Shown: one piece after another, positions 1-8,906 of the stretch
Layout of the letters: each line of letters starts with the position of its first letter
Numbering within the stretch: position 1 is the stretch's first letter
Source of the DNA: Streptomyces sp. NRRL F-5123
GTDB lineage: Bacteria > Actinomycetota > Actinomycetes > Streptomycetales > Streptomycetaceae
Reading direction: 5' to 3'
Assembly (NCBI RefSeq): GCF_000721495.1
Contig: NZ_JOHY01000011.1
Coordinates: 62,001 to 126,000, forward strand
Length of the DNA: 64,000 nucleotides
The notes under the pieces: generated by a model
Database searches by the model: none
What the model saw: the letters and a program-made list of their open reading frames with translations, nothing else
What the model was told of the DNA's origin: nothing
Made by a program: the position numbers and the translations under genes

Positions 1-627
1 ACCCCCATCACCGTCCCCGACCGCGAGCGCGGCCGGCGCCGCAACCGGATCATCGGCATCGCGACGGCCGTCGTCGTCATCGCGGGCGGCATCACGACCT
101 GGGTCGTGGTCGCCGGCGGCGGTGACGACAAGCCGGTCAAGCACACGGCGGTGATCCCGACCGCGTTCGGGGAGTACACGCAGGCGAAGCCGGACGACTC
201 GTTGTGGGAGCGCATCGGCGGCGACAACCTCGACCCGTTGAAGAAGGGCGGGGCGAGGATCACGTACACCGCCCCGGACGGGACGGGCGCGATGGTCACG
301 GTCGAGGTGGACCCGCCGGACTACGTCTCGGACGACGGCACGCACCACGGGCCCGGGTCGGACAGCTTCACCAAACAGCTGCTGGGCGTCGATGATTTGA
401 GCGGGGTGCGCGAATACCCCGCGGGCAAGGCGGACGGCAAAATCCCGTGCGTCGACATCTCCGCGCGCAACGTGACCACTACCAAGTGCGCCTGGCAGGA
501 CGAGGCAGCCAGCGTCACCTACTATCCGGTCCGTAATGGCAAGGGCATCGTGGACCACACCGGAGCCACCGCCGAGAGCCTCCGGGCCTTCCTCGACGCC
601 CTGAAGATCGAACCGCTGAAGTCCTGA
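1..627 (+). CDS. membrane-anchored hypothetical protein, C-terminal part (5' end outside window)
   Basis: The reading frame is open from the first base, so this gene begins upstream of the window. The visible part starts with a basic stretch (RERGRRRNR), then one hydrophobic segment (about residues 17-40 of the visible part), then a roughly 165-residue soluble domain that would lie outside the membrane. This is the layout of a single-pass protein with the N-terminus inside. I do not recognise the outer domain; it has two cysteines (in IPCVD and TKCAW) that could form a disulfide. An ATG at 106 exists but lies after the hydrophobic segment and has no clear ribosome-binding site, so the longer frame is preferred. 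The gene ends in a terminator shared with the convergent neighbour. Confidence 0.7.
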   Translation, partial: TPITVPDRERGRRRNRIIGIATAVVVIAGGITTWVVVAGGGDDKPVKHTAVIPTAFGEYTQAKPDDSLWERIGGDNLDPLKKGGARITYTAPDGTGAMVTVEVDPPDYVSDDGTHHGPGSDSFTKQLLGVDDLSGVREYPAGKADGKIPCVDISARNVTTTKCAWQDEAASVTYYPVRNGKGIVDHTGATAESLRAFLDALKIEPLKS

Positions 628-642
628 GCCGAACAGACCGCC

Positions 643-675
643 GAGCGCCGCCCGTTGACCTTCCGGGCGGCGCTC
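643..675. terminator. bidirectional hairpin terminator between convergent genes
   Basis: A perfect 12-bp stem (GAGCGCCGCCCG at 643-654 against CGGGCGGCGCTC at 664-675) with a 9-base loop lies between the stops of the plus-strand gene ending at 627 and the minus-strand gene ending at 695. It has no U-tract, as is usual in streptomycetes. Confidence 0.8.
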
Positions 676-694
676 GTCCGTGTACCGGGACCGG

Positions 695-2779
695 CTACTC
701 CTGGAGGTGCTGGAACTGCTCCTGCTGGGTGAAGCCGCGCGAATCCACCAGGTTGACGATCGCGGGGTCCATGAGCCAGTTGCTGTACGCGGTCCGCTGC
801 CGCGGCGTCATGTCGTCGACATTGATGGCCTGCCCGTTCTTGTCCAGGAAGTTGTCCTCCGGCACCTTGATGTAGCCCTTCGGGTCACCGGTGTACGTGA
901 CCGGCTTGCCGCCGCGCGGGTGGATGGTCACCGGCTCGGTCACCTTGGAGCTGAAGCCACCGTGGTGGAGCTGCGCATTCGCCAACTGCTGGTAGTTGTA
1001 CTGCCAACTGGTGTCCAGCTGGGCGTCGTTGATCTTCTTGTACTTGTCGGCGAGGCCGCCGGGGGCTTCCTCGGGCTTGACGGAGACCCCGCTGGCGATG
1101 AAGTTCACCAGAAGATCCGTGGCCGCCCCGCCCAGCTCGCCGGCCTTCGCCGTGCCCAGCTCGGTGATGGCCGTGGTCCCGCCGGTCGCCACCCCGACCG
1201 CCAGGTTTGTCGCATCCCCGATGATCTTCGTACGCGCCGCGTTAACGTCATTGGCCCACTGGGTGGCTTCGTCCGCCATGGATTGCTTGGCGTACTCGAA
1301 GGCCCCGCTGTAGGCCTTCATCATCAGACCGCTCTCCATCATGCGGTAGTCCTGCGCGTGGTCGTCGGTGTCCCGCTCGGCGCTGCCCACCTCGTCGGTG
1401 ATCTGCGACCGGAAGGAGTCGAACAGGGCGCTCATCTGCCCCGCGGTCGTGGGGTCGCGGCACGACTCGTTGAGCATCGCCTGCCACAGCGGCGCGCCGA
1501 CCTCCAGGCCGGGCCGGTTGGGGTCCTGGCCGGCGAGGAAGGCCTTCTGGTCCCATTGCGACATCTTCTCGGTGAAGCCGCCCGCCGTGGCGTCGGCGCC
1601 CCACAGCTTGTTGCCGGTCGGCGACGTGATCCCGTAGACCATGTCGCTCCAGTTGGCGGTGATCAGTTTCCCGTAGTAGACGTCGATCGGCTTGTACGTG
1701 TGGATGCTCTTCGAGTCGCCGTTCATGTGGCGGTAGTTGTCCATCAGGATGCGCCCGGTGAGCTTCTCGGCGAGCGGGCGGTTGGTGGACTTCAGGTCGA
1801 TCGTGCCGGACTTGAGCATGTCCGCGAAGGCCTGGGCGCGGGAGGGCGGCTGGTCGAGGTTCCACGGGCCGTGCGGGTACATGACGACCTGGAGGCTGTC
1901 GTAGTTGTGGTCCATGAACTCGCCGGACGCCTCGGGGTTGGCGGCGATGGCGTTGAAAAGCTGCGTGTAGTGGTCGCTGTCGTAGACGCCCTTGCCACCC
2001 CCGCCGGCCATGAACTGGGAGCCGCTGTGCTGCGGGTCCCCTTCCTTCCAGACCCGGTCACCGAGGGCGACGAGGAAGTCCTTGTCCTGCGTGCCGCCGG
2101 GCAGCAGGCTGGTGATGTAGTCCGCGCGGAAGGTGTCGTGTTTGTCGCGCAGGCTGTTGTCGAACCACTTGTTCCAACTGGCCTGCTTCTGCGCCGCGGT
2201 CTGCCCCTCGAACGCCACCTTGGTGTAGGTGCCGAAGGTCTTGGCGAGGATGTCGCGGTCGGCCGCGGCCTGCTCCGGATGGTCGCCATAGCGGTCGTAG
2301 GGGCTCCCCGCCTGCTCGTTCGTGAGCTGCACCAGCCGCTTCGGGCCGAGCTGGTCGTAGAACGCCTTGAGGAAGTCCGGATCGTCCGAGTGCGCCTTGA
2401 GCGCGGCGAACAGGTCCTCGCCCGGTTGGTCGCCGTGGTCGAGGGACTTGTCGAACTGGTCGGCGAGCGCCTTGCCGTCCTTCTGCGACTGGGCGGTGGT
2501 GCCGACCATGCTCTCGTCGATCTCGACCATGCCCTTCTGGCCCGGGTACGGCTTGTCCGCCGCGATCGCCAGGTGGTAGCGCCGCGTCAGCATCGGCATC
2601 TGGTCGTCCAGCCAGCCGCAGATCCCGACCAGTTCGGTCAGCGACGAGGTGTCCAGCCCGTGTCCCTCGAACGCCGACTTGTAGGACGAGGCCCGGTCCC
2701 GCAGGTGGTCCTTGTCCTTCTTGAAGGAGTCGGTCATTCCCTGCAGGGCTGGTGCGTCTATGCCCGAGAACTCACCCAC
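695..2779 (-). CDS. large alpha-helical protein of unknown function (possible DUF6571-like)
   Basis: The predicted protein is 694 aa. I chose the GTG at 2779 because GGGGAGGA (2788-2795) lies 8 bases before it; an in-frame start at 2824 has no such site. The protein is rich in helix-forming, polar and Gly/Ala residues. The N-terminal 90 residues look like a WXG100-type helical hairpin, and a hydrophobic Gly/Ala-rich stretch near residues 540-590 could insert in a membrane. This resembles large streptomycete proteins linked to type VII-like secretion or to DUF6571, but I cannot confirm a family. No catalytic motif is evident and no Esx or EccC gene lies nearby. It is convergent with the preceding gene and separated from deoA by about 130 bp. 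Confidence 0.6.
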   Translation of the reverse strand: MGEFSGIDAPALQGMTDSFKKDKDHLRDRASSYKSAFEGHGLDTSSLTELVGICGWLDDQMPMLTRRYHLAIAADKPYPGQKGMVEIDESMVGTTAQSQKDGKALADQFDKSLDHGDQPGEDLFAALKAHSDDPDFLKAFYDQLGPKRLVQLTNEQAGSPYDRYGDHPEQAAADRDILAKTFGTYTKVAFEGQTAAQKQASWNKWFDNSLRDKHDTFRADYITSLLPGGTQDKDFLVALGDRVWKEGDPQHSGSQFMAGGGGKGVYDSDHYTQLFNAIAANPEASGEFMDHNYDSLQVVMYPHGPWNLDQPPSRAQAFADMLKSGTIDLKSTNRPLAEKLTGRILMDNYRHMNGDSKSIHTYKPIDVYYGKLITANWSDMVYGITSPTGNKLWGADATAGGFTEKMSQWDQKAFLAGQDPNRPGLEVGAPLWQAMLNESCRDPTTAGQMSALFDSFRSQITDEVGSAERDTDDHAQDYRMMESGLMMKAYSGAFEYAKQSMADEATQWANDVNAARTKIIGDATNLAVGVATGGTTAITELGTAKAGELGGAATDLLVNFIASGVSVKPEEAPGGLADKYKKINDAQLDTSWQYNYQQLANAQLHHGGFSSKVTEPVTIHPRGGKPVTYTGDPKGYIKVPEDNFLDKNGQAINVDDMTPRQRTAYSNWLMDPAIVNLVDSRGFTQQEQFQHLQE

Positions 2780-2907
2780 GTCTACGTTCCTCCCCGTTGT
2801 GGATGCTGTGCGCGTGCCGTTCACGGCGCCGTACTGGCAGAGAGGATGTCACACGGCGGCGTTCCGGTTCCGCTTCGTTGCAGAACAGGCGCCCTTGACA
2901 CGGGAAT

Positions 2908-4185
2908 TCAGGCGATACGGTCCAGGACGATCGGGCCCGGCGTGAAGTCCGTGCCCTCGGGGGCGACCGTCACCGCGCCCTCCAGGGCCTCCAGGGCGTA
3001 CGCGAAGCGCTCGGGGGTGTCGGTGTGCAGGGTCAGCAGCGGCTCGCCCGCGCGGACCGGGGCCCCGGGCTTGGCGTGGATCTCGACGCCCGCGCCCGCC
3101 TGGACGGCGTCCTCCTTGCGGGCGCGGCCCGCGCCGAGGCGCCAGGCGGCGACGCCCACCGCGTAGGCGTCCAGGGCGGTCAGCACGCCCGTGGCGGGGG
3201 CGGGGACGACGTGCCGCTCGGCGGCGATGGGGAGCGGGGCGTCGGGGTCGCCGCCCTGGGCGCGGATCATGCGGCGCCACACGTCCATCGCGGAGCCGTC
3301 CGCGAGGGCCTTCGCGGGGTCGGCGTCGGGGAGCCCGGCGGCGTCGAGCATGTCGCGGGCCAGCGCGAGGGTGAGGTCGACGACGTCGGCGGGGCCGCCG
3401 CCCGCGAGCACCTCCACCGACTCGCGCACCTCCAGGGCGTTGCCCGCGGTCAGGCCGAGCGGCACGGACATGTCGGTGAGCAGCGCGACCGTGCGCACCC
3501 CGTGGTCGGTGCCCAGGCCCACCATGGTGGCGGCCAGCTCGCGGGCGTCCTCCAGGGTCTTCATGAAGGCGCCGGAGCCGACCTTGACGTCCAGCACGAG
3601 GGAGCCGGTACCCTCGGCGATCTTCTTGGACATGATGGAGGAGGCGATCAGCGGGATCGACTCGACCGTGCCCGTCACGTCCCGCAGCGCGTAGAGCTTG
3701 CGGTCGGCGGGCGCGAGACCGTCACCCGCGGCGCAGATGACCGCGCCCGTGCCGCGCAGCACGTCCAGCATCTCGGTGTTGCTGAGCGCCGCGCGCCAGC
3801 CGGGGATCGACTCCAGCTTGTCGAGGGTGCCGCCGGTGTGGCCGAGGCCGCGCCCGGACAGCTGCGGCACGGCGGCGCCGCACGCGGCGACCAGCGGGGC
3901 GAGCGGCAGGGTGATCTTGTCGCCGACACCGCCGGTGGAGTGCTTGTCGGCGGTCGGGCGGTCGAGGGCGGAGAAGTCCATGCGCTCGCCGGAGGCGATC
4001 ATCGCGGCCGTCCAGCGGGCGATCTCGGCGCGGTCCATGCCGTTGAGCAGGATCGCCATGGCGAGCGCGGACATCTGCTCGTCGGCGACCGCGCCGCGGG
4101 TGTACGCGTCCACGACCCAGTCGATCTGCTCGTCGCTGAGCCGGGCGCGGTCCCGCTTCGCGCGGATGACGGAAATGACGTCCAT
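2908..4185 (-). CDS. deoA: pyrimidine-nucleoside (thymidine) phosphorylase
   Basis: A cytosolic enzyme of 425 aa that splits thymidine, deoxyuridine or uridine with phosphate to base and (deoxy)ribose-1-phosphate. The family signature is clear: STGGVGDK near residue 85 for phosphate binding, SGRGLGHTGGTLDKLESIPG near residue 115, and a lysine-rich active-site region (SSIMSKKIAEG). Length and N-terminus (MDVISVIRAKRD) match actinobacterial family members. The start at 4185 has GAGGAG (4193-4198) 7 bases upstream. It is the last gene of the nucleoside uptake operon, but a 230-bp gap with a 22-bp inverted repeat separates it from cdd, so its expression may be tuned separately. Thymidine versus uridine preference cannot be told from sequence. 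Confidence 0.93.
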   Translation of the reverse strand: MDVISVIRAKRDRARLSDEQIDWVVDAYTRGAVADEQMSALAMAILLNGMDRAEIARWTAAMIASGERMDFSALDRPTADKHSTGGVGDKITLPLAPLVAACGAAVPQLSGRGLGHTGGTLDKLESIPGWRAALSNTEMLDVLRGTGAVICAAGDGLAPADRKLYALRDVTGTVESIPLIASSIMSKKIAEGTGSLVLDVKVGSGAFMKTLEDARELAATMVGLGTDHGVRTVALLTDMSVPLGLTAGNALEVRESVEVLAGGGPADVVDLTLALARDMLDAAGLPDADPAKALADGSAMDVWRRMIRAQGGDPDAPLPIAAERHVVPAPATGVLTALDAYAVGVAAWRLGAGRARKEDAVQAGAGVEIHAKPGAPVRAGEPLLTLHTDTPERFAYALEALEGAVTVAPEGTDFTPGPIVLDRIA

Positions 4186-4285
4186 GGGGCTGCTCCTCGC
4201 CGCGGGCGGCGGCTGGTGGTGGGTCATACGTGTCGGGTGGACATGGCCGGCCCCGGCGGCGGGCTGCCGGGCCCTGCGCGGGGCT

Positions 4286-4373
4286 CGCGGCACGTCGGGG
4301 CGGCCCGGGGCCGGGCGGGCTCGCGCGCCCTGCGCGGGACGGCTCGTGCGGCGGGCCGCCCCGACGTGCCGCG
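4286..4373. repeat. 22-bp perfect inverted repeat between cdd and deoA
   Basis: The left arm (4286-4307, containing CACGTCGGGGCGGCCC) is exactly complementary to the right arm (4352-4373, containing GGGCCGCCCCGACGTG); the arms are separated by 44 bases. In the deoA leader RNA this can form a very stable long hairpin. It may be an intercistronic attenuator or RNA processing site. The spacer is itself GC-rich and holds CGCGCG and CTGCGCGGG repeats that may form a second fold. Confidence 0.75.
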
Positions 4374-4415
4374 GCGCGCGGTCCGTGCGGGGCCGCCCCA
4401 GGCCGCGGGCGGGCC

Positions 4416-4862
4416 TTACCGGCCGAGGTCGTCGGCCCCGAAGGCGTCGGGGAGGATCTCGCTCATCGGGCGCACCCCGGCCGCGGTGTCGACCAGCAGC
4501 GCGGGGCCGCCGTTCTCCCACAGCAGCTGGCGGCAGCGCCCGCACGGCATGAGGGGCTCGCCGCGGCGGTCGACGCACGCGAAGGCGGTGAGCCGGCCGC
4601 CGCCGGTGGCGTGCAGCGCGGAGACGAGGCCGCACTCGGCGCACAGCGCGACCCCGTACGCGGCGTTCTCGACGTTGCAGCCGACGACCGTCCGCCCGTC
4701 GTCGACGAGCGCCGCGGCGCCGACCGGGAAGCCGGAGTAGGGCGCGTAGGCCCGCTCCATGACCTCACGGGCGGCCGCGCGCAGCGCCTTCCAGTCGACG
4801 TCGGAGACGCCGGAGCCGCCGGGGCTGCCGGGATCGCTGCACGCTCCGCTGTCCGGACTCAT
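4416..4862 (-). CDS. cdd: cytidine deaminase
   Basis: A zinc enzyme of 148 aa that converts cytidine and deoxycytidine to uridine and deoxyuridine, giving the substrate for the phosphorylase encoded next. The motifs are complete: NVENAAYG with the substrate-binding Asn/Glu, CAECGL with the first zinc cysteine and catalytic Glu, and PCGRCRQ with the other two zinc cysteines. This three-cysteine pattern is the short tetrameric form. The ATG at 4862 overlaps the stop of the upstream permease gene (ATGA), which supports this start and translational coupling; a GTG about 20 codons later (VSDVDW) is the alternative. The short N-terminal Gly/Ser/Pro segment before VDWKALR is not conserved in the family. 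Confidence 0.93.
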   Translation of the reverse strand: MSPDSGACSDPGSPGGSGVSDVDWKALRAAAREVMERAYAPYSGFPVGAAALVDDGRTVVGCNVENAAYGVALCAECGLVSALHATGGGRLTAFACVDRRGEPLMPCGRCRQLLWENGGPALLVDTAAGVRPMSEILPDAFGADDLGR

Positions 4863-6145
4863 CCGCCCTGCCCCTTCCGGTACGGCTGGCCGTCCGCCTT
4901 CGGCATCCGCAGCCGCTGCGAGAACAGGCCCATCACCAGCAGCGTGGCGACGTACGGCGAGGCCTGCACGACCTCGGAGGGGACGGAGTCGGTGGTCATG
5001 TACCACAGTGCCAGCAGCACGGCGAAGCCGAGCGCGAAGCCCGCCGAGAGGTACGCCTTGCGGAGGTACTTCCACACCGCCATGGCGAGAAGCAGGATCG
5101 CCAGCAGCAGGAGCAGCGCGTGCACGGAGTCCGTGCCGCTGCGCAGCTGGAGGCTGTCGGTGTAGCCGAACAGGCCCGCGCCCATGGCGAGCCCGCCGGG
5201 CCGCCAGTTGCCGAAGATCATCGCGGCGAGGCCGATGTAGCCGCGGCCGCTGGTCTGGCCTTCGAGGTAGAAGTGCGTGCCGACGGACAGGAAGAAGCCG
5301 CCGAGCCCGGCGAGGCCGCCGGAGACGATGACGGCGATGTACTTGTAGAGGTAGACGTTGACGCCCAGCGACTCCGCGGCCACCGGGTTCTCGCCGCAGG
5401 AGCGCAGCCGCAGGCCGAAGGACGTGCGCCACAGCACGAAGAAGGTCGCGACGAAGAGCACGACGGCCAGCAGCGTCAGCGACGAGATCCGGGTGACGAG
5501 GCCGCCGAGCACGCCGGCGACGTCGGACACCACGAACCAGTGGTGCTTCTCCAGCGTGGCCAGCCAGTGCGACAGGCCCGGCACGGTGAAGGTCTTCATG
5601 TCCTCCATCGGAGGCGACTGCTTGGGCGTGCCGCCCTCGGTCGCGGCCTTGCCGACGTTGAAGATCCGCTTGGCCATGTACGCCGTGACGCCCGCCGCCA
5701 GGATGTTCATCGCGACACCGGCGATGATGTGGTCGACGCCGAAGGTGACGGTGACGATCGCGTGCACCAGCCCGCCCGCCATGCCGCCGAGCACACCGGC
5801 GACCACGCCCATCCACGGGTTCATCGCCCAGCCGGCCCAGGCGCCGAAGAAGGTGCCGAGGATCATCATGCCTTCGAGGCCGATGTTGACGACACCTGCC
5901 CGCTCCGCCCACAGGCCGCCGAGCCCGGCGAGCGCGATGGGCACGGCGCCGGTGAGCGTTCCGGCGATCTGCCCGGAGGACGTGACGTCGTCGGCGCTCG
6001 CGATGGCGCGCACCGCCGACACCACGACGATCGCGGCGGCGATGACGAGCAGGAGCACGGGCACGGACAGCCTGCGGCGGCCGGCCTTGGCACCGGGCGC
6101 GCGCGGCGCCGCGGGCGGCGGGGTCTGTACGGCGGTGGCGCTCAC
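4859..6145 (-). CDS. nucleoside ABC transporter permease (second membrane subunit)
   Basis: An integral membrane protein of 428 aa with about 9-10 hydrophobic segments, of the branched-chain amino acid/ribose permease superfamily (BPD_transp_2). Typical motifs are LWAERAGVVNIGLEGMMI near residue 85 and LRSCGENPVAAESLGVNV in the cytoplasmic loop. An extra long N-terminal segment rich in Pro/Ala precedes the first membrane span. The start is the GTG at 6145, which overlaps the upstream permease stop (GTGA) and has GGAGG 7 bases upstream. With the other permease, the ATPase and the BMP lipoprotein it forms an importer of the nucleoside-uptake type. The cdd and deoA genes in the same operon point to pyrimidine nucleosides as cargo; this is an inference. 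Confidence 0.9.
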   Translation of the reverse strand: MSATAVQTPPPAAPRAPGAKAGRRRLSVPVLLLVIAAAIVVVSAVRAIASADDVTSSGQIAGTLTGAVPIALAGLGGLWAERAGVVNIGLEGMMILGTFFGAWAGWAMNPWMGVVAGVLGGMAGGLVHAIVTVTFGVDHIIAGVAMNILAAGVTAYMAKRIFNVGKAATEGGTPKQSPPMEDMKTFTVPGLSHWLATLEKHHWFVVSDVAGVLGGLVTRISSLTLLAVVLFVATFFVLWRTSFGLRLRSCGENPVAAESLGVNVYLYKYIAVIVSGGLAGLGGFFLSVGTHFYLEGQTSGRGYIGLAAMIFGNWRPGGLAMGAGLFGYTDSLQLRSGTDSVHALLLLLAILLLAMAVWKYLRKAYLSAGFALGFAVLLALWYMTTDSVPSEVVQASPYVATLLVMGLFSQRLRMPKADGQPYRKGQGG

Positions 6146-7254
6146 GCCGTCACCTCCTGCTGCTTGGTCGGGGTGCCTGCGGCGGCGAGTTCCGCGCCGA
6201 CTTGGCGTTGCTGCCGGGTCAGGCCGTAGCGGCGGACCAGCTCGTAGGCGATGACGACGGCGAGCACGATCGCGCCCTGGATGACGCCGACGATCTCCTT
6301 GTCGTAGCCCTCGAACTCCAGGCCGTTGGAGGCGCGCTCCAGGAAGGCCCACAGCAGGGCGCCGATGGCGATCCCGATGGGGTTGTTGCGGCCGAGCAGG
6401 GCGACCGCGATACCGGTGAAGCCGATGCCGGTCGGGAATTCGGTGCTGTACTGGTGGGCGTCGTTCAGCAGCGTCGCCATGCCGACGAGGCCGGCCATCG
6501 CGCCGGACAGCACCATGCTGATGACGACCATCTTCTTGACGTCGACGCCGCCGGCCTGCGCCGCGGACTCAGAGCGGCCGACCGCGCGCAGGTCGAAGCC
6601 GAAGCGGGTGCGGGACAGCACGAACCAGTACACGACGCCCGCGAGCCCGGCGAAGACGATGAAGCCGTACACCGGGTCGGTCTGGGTGGTGAAGTTGAAC
6701 AGGTGGCTGCTCGAAGGAAGCGGCTTGGTGCTGGTGCTCAGCGACTGCTTGTTGGTCACGCCGAGCCGGCCGTCCTGCAGGAAGTAGCCGATGACGATGC
6801 CCGCGATCGAGTTGAGCATGATCGTCGAGATGACCTCGCTGACCCCGCGGGTCACCTTCAGCACGCCCGCGATGGCGGCCCACGCGGCGCCGACGGCCAT
6901 CGCGGTCAGCACGATGACCGGGATCTGGATCACGCCGGGGATCGACATCGCACCGCCGACTGCGGCGGCGAAGAAGGCGGCGATCCGGTACTGCCCGTCG
7001 ACGCCGATGTTGAACAGGTTCATCCGGAAGCCGATGGCCACCGCGAGACCCGACAGGTAGTAGGGGGTCGCCTTGTTCAGGATGTAGACCTGGCTGTCGG
7101 ACTTGCCGCCGTAGGTCATCATCAGGTGGAAGGCGTGGAAGGGCTCCTTGCCGCTGGCCAGCAGCACCAGTGCGGTGACTATCAGGCCGCCGACCACGGC
7201 GAGCACGGGGGCGGCCAGGCCCAGCAGCACCCGGTCCTTGTCGAACTTCTTCAT
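6142..7254 (-). CDS. nucleoside ABC transporter permease (first membrane subunit)
   Basis: An integral membrane protein of 370 aa with about 8-9 hydrophobic segments. It contains the permease motif FRMNLFNIGVDGQYRIAAF and the coupling-helix region DLRAVGRSESAAQAGGVDV that contacts the ATPase. Residues 75-170 carry the long periplasmic loop and helices seen in BmpC/NupP-type permeases. The ATG at 7254 overlaps the ATPase stop (ATGA), and the stop overlaps the next permease start (GTGA), so the three transporter genes are translationally coupled. It pairs with the 4859-6145 product to form a heterodimeric channel. Confidence 0.9.
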   Translation of the reverse strand: MKKFDKDRVLLGLAAPVLAVVGGLIVTALVLLASGKEPFHAFHLMMTYGGKSDSQVYILNKATPYYLSGLAVAIGFRMNLFNIGVDGQYRIAAFFAAAVGGAMSIPGVIQIPVIVLTAMAVGAAWAAIAGVLKVTRGVSEVISTIMLNSIAGIVIGYFLQDGRLGVTNKQSLSTSTKPLPSSSHLFNFTTQTDPVYGFIVFAGLAGVVYWFVLSRTRFGFDLRAVGRSESAAQAGGVDVKKMVVISMVLSGAMAGLVGMATLLNDAHQYSTEFPTGIGFTGIAVALLGRNNPIGIAIGALLWAFLERASNGLEFEGYDKEIVGVIQGAIVLAVVIAYELVRRYGLTRQQRQVGAELAAAGTPTKQQEVTA

Positions 7255-8852
7255 CGGTCCTCTCCCCCGGCCTGTTTCGGTACGTCCGGCTCCCCCGCGG
7301 GCTCGTGTTCCAGGTGCCCCGCGGCAGCGCCGGTCATGGCCGAGCCCAGCTCCTCCGGGGTGATCGTGGCCGGGTCGGCGTCCGCGACGAGACGGCCGCG
7401 GTAGATGACCCGCAGCGTGTCGGACAGGCCGATCAGCTCGTCCAGGTCCGCGGAGATCAACAGCACCGCGAGGCCCTCGCGGCGGGCGGCCCGGATCTGG
7501 TCCCAGATCTGCGCCTGCGCGCCGACGTCCACGCCCCGGGTGGGGTGCGCGGCGATCAGCAGCTTGGGCAGATGGCTCATCTCGCGGCCGACGATCAGCT
7601 TCTGCTGGTTGCCGCCGGACAGCGACGCGGCCGTGACCTCGATACCGGGGGTGCGCACGTCGAACTCGCGCACGATGCGCTCGGTGTCGCGGCGCGCGGC
7701 GCCCGGGTCGATGAGCAGGCCGCGGGAGTTGGGGCGCTCGGTGACGTGGCCGAGGATGCGGTTCTCCCACAGCGGGGCTTCCAGCAGCAGGCCGTGCCGG
7801 TGCCGGTCCTCGGGGATGTAGCCGATGCCGTCCTCGCGGCGGGCCCGGGTGGGCACGCGGGTGATGTCGCGGCCGTCGAGGGTGAGCGTGCCGGCGTCTG
7901 CCGACCGCATGCCCATGACGGCCTCGACGAGTTCGGCCTGCCCGTTGCCCTCGACGCCTGCGATGCCGAGGACCTCGCCCTTGTGGATGGTGAAGCCGAT
8001 GCCGTCCAGGACGATGCGCTCGACGCCGTCGGAGTCGGTCTCGGCGAGCCGCAGGCCCTCCACGGTGAGCATCGGCTCGTCCGTGACGGTCGACTCGCGG
8101 GTCTCCGGCGACGGCAGTTCGCTGCCGACCATCAGCTCGGCGAGCTGCCGGGCGGTCGTGGTCCTCGGGTCGGCGTCGCCGACCGTGGTGCCGCGGCGGA
8201 TGACGGTGATCGCGTCCGCGACCGACAACACCTCGCCGAGCTTGTGCGAGATGAAGATGACGGTCAGGCCCTCGGACTTCAGCTCCCGCAGGTTCTCGAA
8301 GAGCGCCTCGACCTCCTGCGGGACGAGCACCGCGGTGGGCTCGTCGAGGATGAGGATGCGAGCGCCGCGGTAGAGGACCTTGAGGATCTCCACGCGCTGC
8401 CGGTCGGCCACGCCCAGGTCCTCCACGAGGGCGTCCGGCCGCACACCGAGCCCGTACGCGTCGGATATCTCCCGGATGCGCGCGCGGGCGCGTCCGCCGA
8501 TGCCGTACGCCTTCTCGCTGCCGAGGACGACGTTCTCCAGCACCGTGAGGTTGTCGGCGAGCATGAAGTGCTGGTGGACCATGCCGATGCCGCGGGCGAT
8601 CGCGTCGCCCGGGTCGTGGAAGTCCGCGGCCTCGCCGTTGACGGCGATGGTGCCCTCGTCCGGCTTCTGCATGCCGTAGAGGATCTTCATCAGGGTGGAC
8701 TTGCCGGCGCCGTTCTCGCCCACCAGGGCGTGCACGGTACCGCTGCGGACGGTGATGTCGATGTCGTGGTTGGCGACGACACCGGGGAACCGCTTGGTGA
8801 TGCCGCGCAGTTCGACGGCGGGGGCTGCGGGGGGACTCGTGGACGCGTTGAT
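7251..8852 (-). CDS. nucleoside ABC transporter ATP-binding protein (tandem ATPase domains)
   Basis: A 533-aa double ATPase of the sugar/nucleoside import class (RbsA/MglA-like). Domain 1 has Walker A GENGAGKST, the Q-loop region and Walker B LILDEPTAVL. Domain 2 has a degenerate Walker A (GVEGNGQAEL) and the signature LSGGNQQK, so one ATP site is probably weak, as is usual in this class. The conserved N-terminal beta strand (VELRGITKRFPG) lies upstream of the first ATG/GTG/TTG codon in frame, a GTG at 8735. Starting there would delete this strand. The only start that fits the Shine-Dalgarno GAGGAG (8861-8866, 8-base spacing) is an ATC codon at 8850-8852; the following residues (NASTSPPAAPAVEL) fit a family N-terminus. 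I therefore call a non-canonical AUC start. A base error here is the alternative. Confidence 0.85.
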   Translation of the reverse strand: MNASTSPPAAPAVELRGITKRFPGVVANHDIDITVRSGTVHALVGENGAGKSTLMKILYGMQKPDEGTIAVNGEAADFHDPGDAIARGIGMVHQHFMLADNLTVLENVVLGSEKAYGIGGRARARIREISDAYGLGVRPDALVEDLGVADRQRVEILKVLYRGARILILDEPTAVLVPQEVEALFENLRELKSEGLTVIFISHKLGEVLSVADAITVIRRGTTVGDADPRTTTARQLAELMVGSELPSPETRESTVTDEPMLTVEGLRLAETDSDGVERIVLDGIGFTIHKGEVLGIAGVEGNGQAELVEAVMGMRSADAGTLTLDGRDITRVPTRARREDGIGYIPEDRHRHGLLLEAPLWENRILGHVTERPNSRGLLIDPGAARRDTERIVREFDVRTPGIEVTAASLSGGNQQKLIVGREMSHLPKLLIAAHPTRGVDVGAQAQIWDQIRAARREGLAVLLISADLDELIGLSDTLRVIYRGRLVADADPATITPEELGSAMTGAAAGHLEHEPAGEPDVPKQAGGEDR

Positions 8853-8906
8853 GGCGCACTCTCCTCGGGGGAAAGGCTCGGGGCGTGGTGGAACTGTCGC
8901 GCGGCC

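Noticed and set aside
680..3166. 828-codon open frame on the plus strand
   Set aside because: It is the antisense shadow of the 695-2779 gene and part of deoA; its composition (Val/Arg/Gly/Leu strings) is that of a reversed GC-rich gene and it has no family motif.
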